The notes: generated by a model not told the origin, from the sequence alone. A stretch of 64,000 bases of DNA from GCA-2794515 sp033763335 (GCA_033763335.1 JANRKU010000091.1:4865-68864), one strand, 5' to 3'. Counted from the stretch's first letter, positions 35,263 through 43,841 are shown. Numbers and translations are program-made.

Positions 35263-35473
35263 TGGATACGCCTCCTTAGAAGATTTTTAGAAATGTTGTA
35301 AAAATTCAAACATAAAATATACACTGAGATATATCTTAGCACACATTTACGAATTATGTCAATAAGCGGGTTTTTGGGGAAATTAAGGGAATTTCGACTT
35401 GGTTGTGAGATGTGTTTTTTTGTGCTAAACTCATTTTTATAATCTATCCACTAATTGATGATTGGAACTTGAT
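35263..35473. other. AT-rich divergent intergenic region
   Basis: 211 bases between the small peptide ORF and the DUF262 gene. A TATAAT at 35438-35443 is a possible -10 for the DUF262 gene, without a convincing -35. The 13-mer GATATATCTTAGC at 35328-35340 also occurs at 2878-2890 upstream of ddl. Nothing else is recognisable. Confidence 0.5.
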
Positions 35474-36598
35474 ATGAGTGATATTTATCTTGATGAAGAA
35501 AAAATTATTGAAAATGACATTGAAGATAATTTAGATGACTCAGATGAGTTACCTTTTGAACGTTATTCGATTACAACCTATGGTATTGATTTCGATATTA
35601 GTGGCTTAGTTAATAGAATAGAAAAAGGGATTATTAAAATCCCAGAATTCCAACGCGAATTTGTTTGGAAAGATTACCAAGTATCTCAATTTATCGAAAC
35701 GCTGTTATTAGGGCTTCCTGTACCAAGTATATTTTTATCTAAAAATAGCGATGGCACATTTTTTGTCATTGATGGGCAACAAAGATTAAAGAGTCTATAT
35801 AAATTTTATAAAGAAGGGTTTCGACTCACAGGGGTAAGAACTGAGTTTTTGGGAAAAACCTACGATGGTAATAATCCATTAGATATTGATGATAGACAGA
35901 TACTTGATAGCACCTTTATTCGAGGAACTATCATGCAACAAAATAGCCCAGACCCCAAAATCAATAACAGTAGTGTCTATTTTGTATTTAATCGCTTAAA
36001 CACAAATGCGTCTCCTCTCAAACCTCAAGAAATTCGATTTGCCATTTTTGGTGGTCGGTTTAATGACTTATTGGTTGAACTCGATAACAATCCGATATGG
36101 CACAAAATTATTGGCTCAAAAGAGGCTTTGCTTCGTAAACGCGGACAAGAATTAATTCTACGTTTTTTTGCATTATATTTTGATGCCAATCATTATGGCA
36201 GTGCAAAATCAATGGATGATTTTTTAACACAATTTATGACCAAGCATCAGCATGATGATGACAAATCAATTGATGCAATGAGGAAATTATTTTTGAATAC
36301 CTTTAACATGATAACAAATGTCATTCCCCAAGATATTAAAATTTTCAGAATTTATGATGCGACCAAAAAGCGTTATTCATCAGGATTCAATGCGGCTGTT
36401 TTTGACTCGACAATGGTCGGTGTTGCAAAGCGTCTTAATAAGGGGATTATTGAAGATATGGCTGATTTATATGAGCGTTATCGGGGTTTAATGACGAATA
36501 TAGATTATGTAGATGCGGTTCGTTATGCTACTGGCAACTCACAAAAAGTAAACCGCCGTATTGAAATCGCAACAAAGGTATTTGATGAGGTCAAATGA
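35474..36598 (+). CDS. DUF262 (GmrSD/ParB-like NTPase) protein
   Basis: 374 residues from the ATG at 35474 (GGAAC upstream; TTG at 35462 is an alternative). Residues about 38-260 carry the DUF262 signature: IPEFQREFVWKDYQVSQFIETLLLGLPVPSIFL and the nucleotide-site motif VIDGQQRLKSLYKFY (DGQQR, 100-104), then FNRLNTNASPLKPQEIRFAIF. In GmrSD, BrxU and SspE this domain binds/hydrolyses nucleotides and gates a C-terminal DUF1524 HNH nuclease. Here no HNH motif follows, so the effector is probably the next gene, a HEPN protein overlapping by ATGA. The gene is clearly more AT-rich than its flanks. Candidate defence or toxin-antitoxin component. Confidence 0.85.
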   Translation: MSDIYLDEEKIIENDIEDNLDDSDELPFERYSITTYGIDFDISGLVNRIEKGIIKIPEFQREFVWKDYQVSQFIETLLLGLPVPSIFLSKNSDGTFFVIDGQQRLKSLYKFYKEGFRLTGVRTEFLGKTYDGNNPLDIDDRQILDSTFIRGTIMQQNSPDPKINNSSVYFVFNRLNTNASPLKPQEIRFAIFGGRFNDLLVELDNNPIWHKIIGSKEALLRKRGQELILRFFALYFDANHYGSAKSMDDFLTQFMTKHQHDDDKSIDAMRKLFLNTFNMITNVIPQDIKIFRIYDATKKRYSSGFNAAVFDSTMVGVAKRLNKGIIEDMADLYERYRGLMTNIDYVDAVRYATGNSQKVNRRIEIATKVFDEVK

Positions 36599-37131
36599 GT
36601 TCTTTACACCCCGAAATTATCGCCATCGAGAACGAATTAAATGATATTTTAAGCAGGGTCGAAAAAATAGCCAAAGAAGTTATGCAAGACCCAAATCAAA
36701 CCGCATTTAATGAACAAATACTAGCTGAAATTGTTAAGCATCTCTGTATACGTATCAGTGCTTATTTACAACAATCATTCCGAATTCTGGTTAGAGAATA
36801 TGCCAAAAAGCAAAATTCACCCATACTATATAAATATCTTATGCGAAGTGAATATGGTAAAGATGAAGAAAGTGGCTCTAATCCTACAAGAGAAAATATC
36901 ATCGGATTACTCAATAAATTAGACACCAGTGAAAATTGGTCTAAGTCATTTAAAAAACTAGCCGAAAATAATGATTTGCTATCGCAATTAGATGATTTTA
37001 TGCGAGTTAGAAATAAAATTGCTCATCAAGGTCGCCCATCTAGTGGCGTAATATTAACAGTTAGCGACATCAAAAGATATTATTCAGTTACAAAAGAAAT
37101 CGTGTCCATATTAGCTGGAATATGTATATAG
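36595..37131 (+). CDS. HEPN-domain protein (putative RNase partner of DUF262)
   Basis: 178 residues, all-helical by appearance. The C-terminal segment MRVRNKIAHQGRPSSG contains the HEPN catalytic pattern R-x4-H (Arg139, His144) with the polar residue Asn140 after the Arg. The N-terminal half shows long helices (ILAEIVKHLCIRISAYLQQSFRILVREYAKKQ), like MAE_28990/RiboL-PSP-type HEPN proteins. HEPN domains of this sort are typically metal-independent RNases in toxin or defence modules. It overlaps the DUF262 stop by four bases (ATGA) and shares its AT-rich composition, so they form one transfer unit. Confidence 0.75.
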   Translation: MSSLHPEIIAIENELNDILSRVEKIAKEVMQDPNQTAFNEQILAEIVKHLCIRISAYLQQSFRILVREYAKKQNSPILYKYLMRSEYGKDEESGSNPTRENIIGLLNKLDTSENWSKSFKKLAENNDLLSQLDDFMRVRNKIAHQGRPSSGVILTVSDIKRYYSVTKEIVSILAGICI

Positions 37132-37171
37132 TATAAATCACGAAAGAGTCCCCCAGTCTACTGCGTCTGAG

Positions 37172-37180
37172 TGGTATAAT
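37172..37180 (+). promoter_or_regulatory. extended -10 promoter of the rhodanese gene
   Basis: TGGTATAAT (TATAAT at 37175-37180), 44 bases before the ATG, in the same TGnTATAATGA context as other candidate promoters here. Confidence 0.55.
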
Positions 37181-37224
37181 GAACAGCAAAATAACAACCC
37201 ACACACAGGAGCAAGACACATCGT

Positions 37225-37566
37225 ATGTTTCAAAATCTATCGTTAGATGAATTCAAATCCCAATTCAGAGACTCAAATACCCCTCACCTACTATTGGATG
37301 TCCGCACAGTCGAAGAATTTGTAGAAGCACGCATCCCTGGTGCTATCAATATCCCACTTGATGAACTCGACAATCAAATCGCCCAAATCGCACAACTCGC
37401 AGGCGATAACCCCATCGTCCTCGTATGCCGTTCTGGAATGAGAAGCATGATGGGTGCAGATGTATTGCATTTTGCAGGACTCAAGCACACCCTCTATAAC
37501 CTTGAGGGTGGCACAATGGAATGGGCAATGAACCGCCTGCCATTGGATAGTGGCAAATCAGAATAA
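37225..37566 (+). CDS. single-domain rhodanese sulfurtransferase
   Basis: 113 residues. Rhodanese fold with LLLDVRTVEEFVEARIPGAINIPLDEL and the active-site loop LVCRSGMRS, Cys68 being the persulfide carrier. AGGAG lies about 12 bases before the ATG, a rather long spacing. It is followed by a persulfide-dioxygenase/rhodanese fusion, so both probably handle sulfane sulfur in the cytoplasm: the dioxygenase oxidises persulfide, the rhodanese shuttles sulfur to or from thiols. Confidence 0.92.
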   Translation: MFQNLSLDEFKSQFRDSNTPHLLLDVRTVEEFVEARIPGAINIPLDELDNQIAQIAQLAGDNPIVLVCRSGMRSMMGADVLHFAGLKHTLYNLEGGTMEWAMNRLPLDSGKSE

Positions 37567-37653
37567 AGGACGATGCACCTTTTGTTGAGCAGTCGTTAAG
37601 GTGGTGACGTTTGGAATTGGATAGTGGCAAATCAGAATAAAGGACGATGCACC
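37542..37653 (+). repeat. perfect 38-bp direct repeat spanning a stop codon and a ribosome site
   Basis: Two identical 38-bp copies (37542-37579 and 37616-37653) are separated by 36 bases. Copy 1 contains the last rhodanese codons and its TAA. Copy 2 ends exactly at the ATG of the next gene and supplies its AAAGGACG ribosome site. This is a 74-bp tandem-type duplication with complete identity, so it is recent or an assembly artefact. Confidence 0.9.
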
Positions 37654-39060
37654 ATGTTATTGAAATATTTTTACGATGAAGAATTGGCGCAGGCTTCTTA
37701 TTTGCTCGGATGTCCGGGCGCGGGTGTCGCATTGGTCATAGACCCCTCACGGGTGGTTGATGATTATATCCGCGTGGCAAAAGAAAATGGGCTACGCATC
37801 ATTGGCGTAGCAGAAACCCATATCCATGCCGATTATGTCAGTGGTGGGCATGAACTTGCAACCCGCACAGGCGCAAAATTGTATATCAGCAAAGCAGGGC
37901 GCGGGGGCGAATTTGCCTATGATTATCCCAGCACGCCCAATATCGTCTATGTAGGCGATGGCGACATCATCCAAATTGGCGGGGTACGGGCAGAGGTGCT
38001 ATTTACACCCGGTCACACGCCAGAACACATCATTTTTCAGGTGACAGATACCAATGCCACCCGTCCTATCGGCTTATTCACAGGCGATATGTTATTTGTG
38101 GGTGATATTGGTCGTCCAGACTTGCTAGAAGTGGCTGTTGGCGTTGCCAATACCGCAGAAATTGGCGCAAAACAACAATTTGCCAATATCAGCCGCCTCA
38201 AGACCATGCCCGATTATCTCCAAGTTTGGCCTGGACATGGTGCGGGTAGCGCCTGTGGCAAGGCATTAGGCGCGATCCCATCCACAACACTCGGTTATGA
38301 AAAGTTATTTAACCCTGCTTTTCAATATGCTGATGAACAGTCATTTGTAGATTGGTTATTAGATGGGCAACCCCCTGCCCCACGCTATTTTGCCCAAATG
38401 AAAAAAGTGAATCGGGTAGGGGCAACGCTCACATCACAATTGAAAACACCCGCATGGTTAGATGAAGGAGCATTAGCCGATTTAGTGGCAAAAAATGCCT
38501 TCATTATAGATACCCGCCCTGCGCGTAAATTTGCACAACATCATGTGCATGGCACAGTGAATATCCCGATTGAATCTAAACAATTCAATACATGGGTGGG
38601 CTGGTTTGTGGATTATAGCAAACCGACCTATCTCATCATTGAAGAAGCCGATTTACCACAAGCCCTAAAATCGCTCCGTGCGATTGGGGTAGATGCTATT
38701 GGCGGGGTATTTTCTGTGGATATTGCCAAAAAACATGATGGACATTTGCAACAAGCCACTGTGCATGAAGTCGCAAATTTAGTGGATGCTTTCATTTTGG
38801 ATGTCCGTAGCCGAACAGAACACGATGAAGCCTATATTCCCAATTCGCACTTTATCCCTATGGGTGAATTATTGGGCAGATTAAATGAACTGCCCAAAGA
38901 CACAACTATCATCACCCAATGCGGGTCTGGTGTGCGGTCACAGGTGGTTGCGAGCCTGCTCCAAAATCGTGGATTTACGGTGATAAACATGATAGGTGGC
39001 ATTGACGCATGGCGCAAAGCGGGTTTAGCGGTGCAATCTAACGAGCTTATACTTGCCTAA
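37654..39060 (+). CDS. persulfide dioxygenase-like MBL protein with two rhodanese domains
   Basis: 468 residues from the ATG at 37654 (AAAGGA upstream). The metallo-beta-lactamase part (1-245) has THIHADYVSGGHEL (His56, His58, Asp60, His66), TPGHTPEH (His121), FVGDIGRPDL (Asp151) and WPGHGAGSACGKAL (His195). This is the ETHE1/persulfide dioxygenase pattern with mononuclear iron. Rhodanese domain 1 (about 275-360) lacks the Cys; domain 2 (about 370-465) has QCGSGVRSQ with Cys423. The layout resembles CstB-type enzymes. Predicted to oxidise persulfides to sulfite or thiosulfate, i.e. sulfide detoxification. Confidence 0.9.
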   Translation: MLLKYFYDEELAQASYLLGCPGAGVALVIDPSRVVDDYIRVAKENGLRIIGVAETHIHADYVSGGHELATRTGAKLYISKAGRGGEFAYDYPSTPNIVYVGDGDIIQIGGVRAEVLFTPGHTPEHIIFQVTDTNATRPIGLFTGDMLFVGDIGRPDLLEVAVGVANTAEIGAKQQFANISRLKTMPDYLQVWPGHGAGSACGKALGAIPSTTLGYEKLFNPAFQYADEQSFVDWLLDGQPPAPRYFAQMKKVNRVGATLTSQLKTPAWLDEGALADLVAKNAFIIDTRPARKFAQHHVHGTVNIPIESKQFNTWVGWFVDYSKPTYLIIEEADLPQALKSLRAIGVDAIGGVFSVDIAKKHDGHLQQATVHEVANLVDAFILDVRSRTEHDEAYIPNSHFIPMGELLGRLNELPKDTTIITQCGSGVRSQVVASLLQNRGFTVINMIGGIDAWRKAGLAVQSNELILA

Positions 39061-39126
39061 GATAAGCATTTAGAGAGAAAATCAACAATTCTGCACAAAA
39101 GATGAGAGTTGTCATATAAAAATAAA

Positions 39127-39155
39127 TTGACCTTTTCATCTTTTGAGCATACACT
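39127..39155 (+). promoter_or_regulatory. promoter of the second STAS-like gene, with a long inverted repeat
   Basis: TTGACC (39127-39132), 17 bases, TACACT (39150-39155). A 9-bp inverted repeat AAAAGATGA (39097-39105)/TCATCTTTT (39136-39144) brackets the -35 box and could bind a regulator. The promoter position rules out a translation start at 39143. Confidence 0.6.
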
Positions 39156-39193
39156 GTAAGTATGTCGATGGTTTATTTTATGAGATAAAAACG

Positions 39194-39610
39194 ATGCCTA
39201 TCCACAATATGAATTTCGAGGGCGGGGTGTTCTTCGCCAAACAAGTTGGTTATGTAGATGATGTTGATGCCCGCATGTGGATGAGTGCGCTGAAGAAATA
39301 TTCAAGCACTAGCCACAGCCCAGTTGTTGCCCTTGTAGATATGCGTGAGGTAGACCGTCTTTGCCCAACCGTGTTACGCATATTTGGCGCTTTGCAAGAT
39401 ATGGGCAATGTATTGGGTGTCGCACTCATCGCAAGTGAGCAAATGAACTCACGCAATGCCCAAGTGATGAGCAAATTGAGCGTTATGGGCGGGTTGCGGG
39501 TCTTTTCTACATTAGATGAAGGACGCACCTTCGCACGAATGCGGTTGAATCCAACCGTTGGCGGATATTCCAGTGCGGCAGTTCACCGCTTCGCATACGC
39601 CACTATCTAA
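39194..39610 (+). CDS. STAS/SpoIIAA-like small protein
   Basis: 138 residues from the ATG at 39194. Pattern: IHNMNFEGGVFFAKQVGYVDDVDARMWMSALKKY, VVALVDMREVDRLCPTVLRIFGAL, VLGVALIASEQMNSRNAQVMSKLSVMGGLRVFSTLDEGRTFAR. The order of strands and helices and the central (A/I)(L/I)VDM parallel the protein at 31446, though sequence identity is low. It is probably a STAS-like regulatory domain without other parts. No signalling partners adjoin it. Confidence 0.55.
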   Translation: MPIHNMNFEGGVFFAKQVGYVDDVDARMWMSALKKYSSTSHSPVVALVDMREVDRLCPTVLRIFGALQDMGNVLGVALIASEQMNSRNAQVMSKLSVMGGLRVFSTLDEGRTFARMRLNPTVGGYSSAAVHRFAYATI

Positions 39611-39689
39611 ATAAACGTAACCACTGGGGGGTATGATTTCTAACATTGCTAAAAATGATTTTTCATTATAAGCATAAGTAGAGGGAATC

Positions 39690-40196
39690 ATGCCCAGACC
39701 CACATCAAAAGCACAATTACTCCAACAAACTATCAAAAATTATGATGTACTACAAGCTGAACTGGCAAAATTATCTCCAGCAGAGATGATTGAATTTGGC
39801 ATTGTTGGCGATTGGTCAGTAAAAGATGTTTTGGCGCATCTTTTTGCATGGCAACAAATGGTCGTCTCGTGGTATCGGATGGGCAAACGTGGCGAAAAAT
39901 TTATTACCCCATCAGAAAAATACACATGGACACAAATTCCAGCACTCAATCAAGAAATTTATGAAACATATCGTGACCACTCCCTCAATGATATTCAGCA
40001 AAAACTCTCTGCCTCACATCAAGAGACATTAGCCCTCATCGAAACGCTGACCGATGATGAATTATTCACCCCAAAAACCTATTCATGGACAAAATCAACC
40101 ACACTAGGGTCGTATTTTACATCAGCGACCTGTAGCCATTATGATTGGGCATATAAAGAAATCCGACGTGGATTCAAAACCAAGAAAAAAGCCTAA
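39690..40196 (+). CDS. ClbS/DfsB-like four-helix-bundle protein
   Basis: 168 residues matching the ClbS/DfsB family over the whole length: MPRPTSKAQLLQQTIKNYDVLQAELAKLSP, WSVKDVLAHLFAWQQMVVSWY, ETYRDHSLNDIQQKLSASHQETLALIETLTDDELFTPKTYSWTKSTTLGSYF, CSHYDWAYKEIRR. ClbS itself hydrolyses the cyclopropane of colibactin; most homologues have unknown substrates and share the DinB-type fold. It converges with the FHA gene, the two stop codons overlapping by a few bases. Start ATG after AGAGGGAATC. Confidence 0.85.
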   Translation: MPRPTSKAQLLQQTIKNYDVLQAELAKLSPAEMIEFGIVGDWSVKDVLAHLFAWQQMVVSWYRMGKRGEKFITPSEKYTWTQIPALNQEIYETYRDHSLNDIQQKLSASHQETLALIETLTDDELFTPKTYSWTKSTTLGSYFTSATCSHYDWAYKEIRRGFKTKKKA

Positions 40197-40771
40197 ACAA
40201 ATCTGACATAAAATGTCAAATTTCCCATACGCAGTTTATCGCCATCACGGAGTTGATGGGCTTCGTATTTATCGAGTTTGTTCCCATTGAGCGATGTGCC
40301 ATTGCTACTGCCCAAATCGCGGATACTAAGCCGTTTGCCAGAAAGCGTGATGGAAGCATGTCTGCGACTAATCCCCATACGATACCCACCGAATGGCAAT
40401 AAATCAATTTCGGGGATAAATCCGCCTTCAGGGTCATGTCTGCCAATGATATGTTCTTTTCCTTCGGTAGGTGTAAATTGTACTATCTGTGAAATGCCTT
40501 CAATTTCGAGGATAAGTGACATATTGGCATGAAATAGGGATGTGCTACCTTGTTGTGTCTCATCGCCATATTCATTTACTTTTACCGTGTCAGATAATTC
40601 CTCGACACTCATTGATTCAATTTTATTCACCAACCCTTCTGCAAGGGCATTCGTTTGATACGAAATAGCGATATTATTGAGTGATGCACCACAACGCTCA
40701 CAAAAAATAATCCCAGCACGATTTACATGACCGCATGTAATACATGGTGTCATTCCAGATGGTTGTGTCAT
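40193..40771 (-). CDS. FHA-domain protein with N-terminal zinc ribbon
   Basis: 192 residues from the ATG at 40771 (AGGTGGG upstream). N-terminal zinc ribbon C10xxC13...C24xxC27 (CITCGHVNRAGIIFCERCG), a helical linker, then an FHA domain (about 85-190) with IIGRHD, SRRHASI and DLGSSNGTSLNGNKL, the phosphothreonine-binding signature. It would read Thr phosphorylation made by kinases such as the one at 16.6 kb, but no direct link is visible. Confidence 0.92.
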   Translation of the reverse strand: MTQPSGMTPCITCGHVNRAGIIFCERCGASLNNIAISYQTNALAEGLVNKIESMSVEELSDTVKVNEYGDETQQGSTSLFHANMSLILEIEGISQIVQFTPTEGKEHIIGRHDPEGGFIPEIDLLPFGGYRMGISRRHASITLSGKRLSIRDLGSSNGTSLNGNKLDKYEAHQLRDGDKLRMGNLTFYVRFV

Positions 40772-40947
40772 AATTTCAAACCCACCTACTCTGTTATCTA
40801 AAGTTATATTTAGGTTAGCAATTTTGTTAGAAATTGGCAAGTCTATTCATCAAACCTTTAAGATATTTCTCAAAACGCCTCTGTAATTTTTGCGCTAAAT
40901 CCACCAAGATAAACATCAAAATAAGTGTTGCTAACCGAAAAGGGTTG

Positions 40948-41784
40948 ATGATGTATCCATTATATGATTTTGGCGGGTCTGGAGATATTTTGCATGTCGC
41001 CCTTGCCAACGGGTTTCCACCACAAACATACGCCCCCATGCTCACGCCATTCATCTCAGGCTATCATGTGGTCAATCTCATGCCTCGCGCCTTATGGGAT
41101 GATGCACCCGTCCCAGAAAAATTGGTCAGTTGGAAAGATATGGTAGCAGGTGATTTACATGCTGGCATTGTTGAGCAAAATTGGCAAAACATTGTCGCCA
41201 TTGGGCATAGTTTTGGGGGTATTGCCACAATGCTCACCGCCATTAAAGACCCCAAACGCTTTAAGGCGGTGGTGCTATTAGACCCGACCATCCTCCCCCG
41301 CCCCTATATGAAGGCGCTCCAAGCCTCGCGCTTACTCGGCAGAAAAGCCAGTAGTGGCTTGGCAGAACGCGCAGAAAAACGCAAAATCGCGTTTGATAGT
41401 GTGGATGTCGCCTATGATTATTTTAAGGGGAAAAAATTATTTGCCGATTGGGATGATGCCGCCCTACGTGGATATGCCCAAAGCATGAAACCCGCGCCCG
41501 ATGGGGGGGTAACATTGGCTTGGAAGCGGGAATGGGAAGCCTATTATTTCCGTACATTGTATGCGGGGACATGGGGTGATTTGCCAAAATTACGCGGAAA
41601 AATGCCATTGTTGATGGTTCGCGGTGGCACAAGCGATACCCTATTCCCACAAGTCGCCAAATCAATACAAAAAATATTGCCAGATATGACCTATCACGAA
41701 GTTGAAGGGCATGGGCATTTATTCCCACAGAGCGCCCCACAAGAAACATCCGAAATCATCCAAAAATGGTTGGCAGGGCTATAA
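40948..41784 (+). CDS. alpha/beta hydrolase
   Basis: 278 residues from ATG 40948 (AAAGGG just upstream; the adjacent ATG at 40951 is equally possible). An upstream in-frame codon at 40834 would add a basic 38-residue leader lying antisense to the FHA gene's leader. Nucleophile elbow IGHSFGG (Ser88), oxyanion region ALANGFPPQTY, and catalytic His in VEGHGHLFP near the C-terminus; an acidic residue in RGGTSDTLFP is the likely triad Asp. Substrate unknown. Confidence 0.88.
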   Translation: MMYPLYDFGGSGDILHVALANGFPPQTYAPMLTPFISGYHVVNLMPRALWDDAPVPEKLVSWKDMVAGDLHAGIVEQNWQNIVAIGHSFGGIATMLTAIKDPKRFKAVVLLDPTILPRPYMKALQASRLLGRKASSGLAERAEKRKIAFDSVDVAYDYFKGKKLFADWDDAALRGYAQSMKPAPDGGVTLAWKREWEAYYFRTLYAGTWGDLPKLRGKMPLLMVRGGTSDTLFPQVAKSIQKILPDMTYHEVEGHGHLFPQSAPQETSEIIQKWLAGL

Positions 41785-41787
41785 ATT

Positions 41788-41819
41788 AAAATGGGCGCAC
41801 CTTATGATGCGCCCATTTT
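41788..41819. terminator. bidirectional terminator
   Basis: AAAATGGGCGCA (41788-41799) and TGCGCCCATTTT (41808-41819) form a perfect 12-bp stem with an 8-base loop between converging genes. A/T arms at both bases serve both strands. Confidence 0.85.
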
Positions 41820-41840
41820 GCGATTTGACTATGAAAACAA

Positions 41841-43841
41841 TTATGCTGTTGCCCGTGCTTTGCGCCAGCGCAGATATTCTGGATAGAGGAGCAATGAGAT
41901 TAGCCCATTCAGCACAACAATAATGGTACTACCTTCATGCGCTAATATCCCTAATGTCAACGGTAGCGAGACGAAGAATGCCCCCAATATCAATATCACA
42001 ACAACACTTATTGAAAAGATGATATTTTGCCATACCACACGCCGTGCCTTTTTACTGATGGCGATGGATTGCGCGATGAGTTCTAATTTATCGCCCATCA
42101 ACACAATATCCGCCGTTTCGAGTGCCACATCAGACCCCGCCGCCCCCATCGCAATCCCGATTTCTGCCAATGCGAGTGCTGGCGCATCATTTACACCATC
42201 ACCGACCATCGCCACAGCACCCACTTCGGATTGCAATTTCTTGAGAGCTGTCACTTTGTCCTCTGGCATCAAATCGGCATGAATACGGGTAATACCCACT
42301 TGTTTGGCGATATTTTGTGCCACCCGTTCATTATCCCCTGTGAACATAGCGACCTCAATGCCTTTTGATTGCAAATCTGCGACAACTGCTTTCGATTCTG
42401 GGCGTAATTGGTCGGCTAAGGCAATAATACCCATCCAATCACAGTCGCTATTTACCTCACCTTGTCCTTCACGTATAACACCAATGACAGTTTTGCCTTG
42501 TGCTTCAAGAATAGCATGTGATTCCGCTAATTTAGGTGGCATGGGTGCTACTTTGAGCAAATAAGAAATGCTCCCCAAATGAACCTGCTTTCCATCCATC
42601 TTAGAAACAATCCCCTGCCCTGCGATGGATTCAAATTCTTCTACTGCTGATATAGTCATATTGCGCCGTTTAGCATAGGCAACGATGGATTTAGCGAGTG
42701 GATGCTCAGACCGATTTTCAACTGATGCCGCCACAGTGAGCAATTCATCTTCGCCCAAATTACAACATGAAACCACATCTGTCACATCGGGTTTGCCACT
42801 GGTGAGTGTTCCCGTTTTATCAAATGCTATGGCTTTAATTACCGCCAGCTGTTCCAGATACGCCCCTCCTTTGAATAAAATTCCCGCCCGTGCTGCCGAT
42901 GCGATGGCAGAAATAAACGACGCTGGCACACTAATCACCAATGCACATGGGCTGGCGACGGTCAGGAGTACCATAGCCCGATAAAAATTCTCGGTGAATG
43001 GCACATTGAAAAATAATGGCGGAATAATGATGAACAACGCCACCGATGCAATGATGAAGAAGGCGTATTTTTCCTCAAATTTTTCCAAAAATGCCGCCGT
43101 CGGTGCTTTGGCATCTTGGGCTTCTTCGACCATTTTAATAATTCGTGCCAATGTATTTTGCCCTGCGGGATGGGTCGCTTCTACATCCAATGTGCCTTGT
43201 TTATTCAACGTCCCCGCAAACACAGTATCACCAATCTCTTTTTCGACGGGCATAGATTCGCCCGTAATCGGTGATTGGTCAATGGCAGAACGCCCTGCCA
43301 CAATCACACCATCCACAGGGATACGTTCACCAGGGACGATGAGGACAACATCACCAACCGCAATTTCGTTAAATTTGACAACCACCGTTTGGTCACCACG
43401 CTTGATGGTCGCCGTCTCTGGATACAGCTTAAATAGGCTCTTAATCGCATTGCGACTACGCCCAATGGCATATTCTTGCAAGGCATGACTCAATGTGAAA
43501 AGAAATAACAACACAGCGCCTTCATGCCATTCACCAATAATCGCCGCGCCAAATGCCGCTACTATCATCAAAAAATCCACATCAAATTTGCGGTTCTTGA
43601 TAATATTCTCTAAGCCATGTATCGTTCCAAACACCCCACCTGTAAAATACGCGATAAGTCCAAATAACATATCAAGCCAAGAAGGGGTATTTAGTGCATC
43701 TCCAAGATACCCAAATAACACCATAAGACCCGTAATAGCCACAAAACGCGGTTCTAGCCATTCATGTGATAACCATTTAGGCTGTGTTTTAGTTATTTCT
43801 TGAGTCGTCATGGGGGGTTGTGCTTGTGTAGTTGAGACCAT
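41841..43841 (-). CDS. heavy-metal-translocating P-type ATPase (Zn/Cd type)
   Basis: 666 residues. P1B-ATPase with the metal-binding membrane motif SPCAL (297-301), phosphorylation site DKTGTLTSGKP (Asp341), actuator TGES (193-196, SPITGESMPVEK) and hinge GDGVNDAPALALAEIGIAMG. Eight or so membrane helices. There is no CxxC heavy-metal-associated domain; the N-terminus is a 30-residue Gln/Thr-rich stretch. The CPC-type motif together with the family resemblance points to Zn2+, Cd2+ or Co2+ export. AGAGGTGA precedes the ATG. No metal regulator adjoins it. Confidence 0.92.
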   Translation of the reverse strand: MVSTTQAQPPMTTQEITKTQPKWLSHEWLEPRFVAITGLMVLFGYLGDALNTPSWLDMLFGLIAYFTGGVFGTIHGLENIIKNRKFDVDFLMIVAAFGAAIIGEWHEGAVLLFLFTLSHALQEYAIGRSRNAIKSLFKLYPETATIKRGDQTVVVKFNEIAVGDVVLIVPGERIPVDGVIVAGRSAIDQSPITGESMPVEKEIGDTVFAGTLNKQGTLDVEATHPAGQNTLARIIKMVEEAQDAKAPTAAFLEKFEEKYAFFIIASVALFIIIPPLFFNVPFTENFYRAMVLLTVASPCALVISVPASFISAIASAARAGILFKGGAYLEQLAVIKAIAFDKTGTLTSGKPDVTDVVSCCNLGEDELLTVAASVENRSEHPLAKSIVAYAKRRNMTISAVEEFESIAGQGIVSKMDGKQVHLGSISYLLKVAPMPPKLAESHAILEAQGKTVIGVIREGQGEVNSDCDWMGIIALADQLRPESKAVVADLQSKGIEVAMFTGDNERVAQNIAKQVGITRIHADLMPEDKVTALKKLQSEVGAVAMVGDGVNDAPALALAEIGIAMGAAGSDVALETADIVLMGDKLELIAQSIAISKKARRVVWQNIIFSISVVVILILGAFFVSLPLTLGILAHEGSTIIVVLNGLISLLLYPEYLRWRKARATA

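Noticed and set aside
42994..43488. 164-codon plus-strand ORF
   Set aside because: Antisense to the P-type ATPase; low-complexity, no motif.
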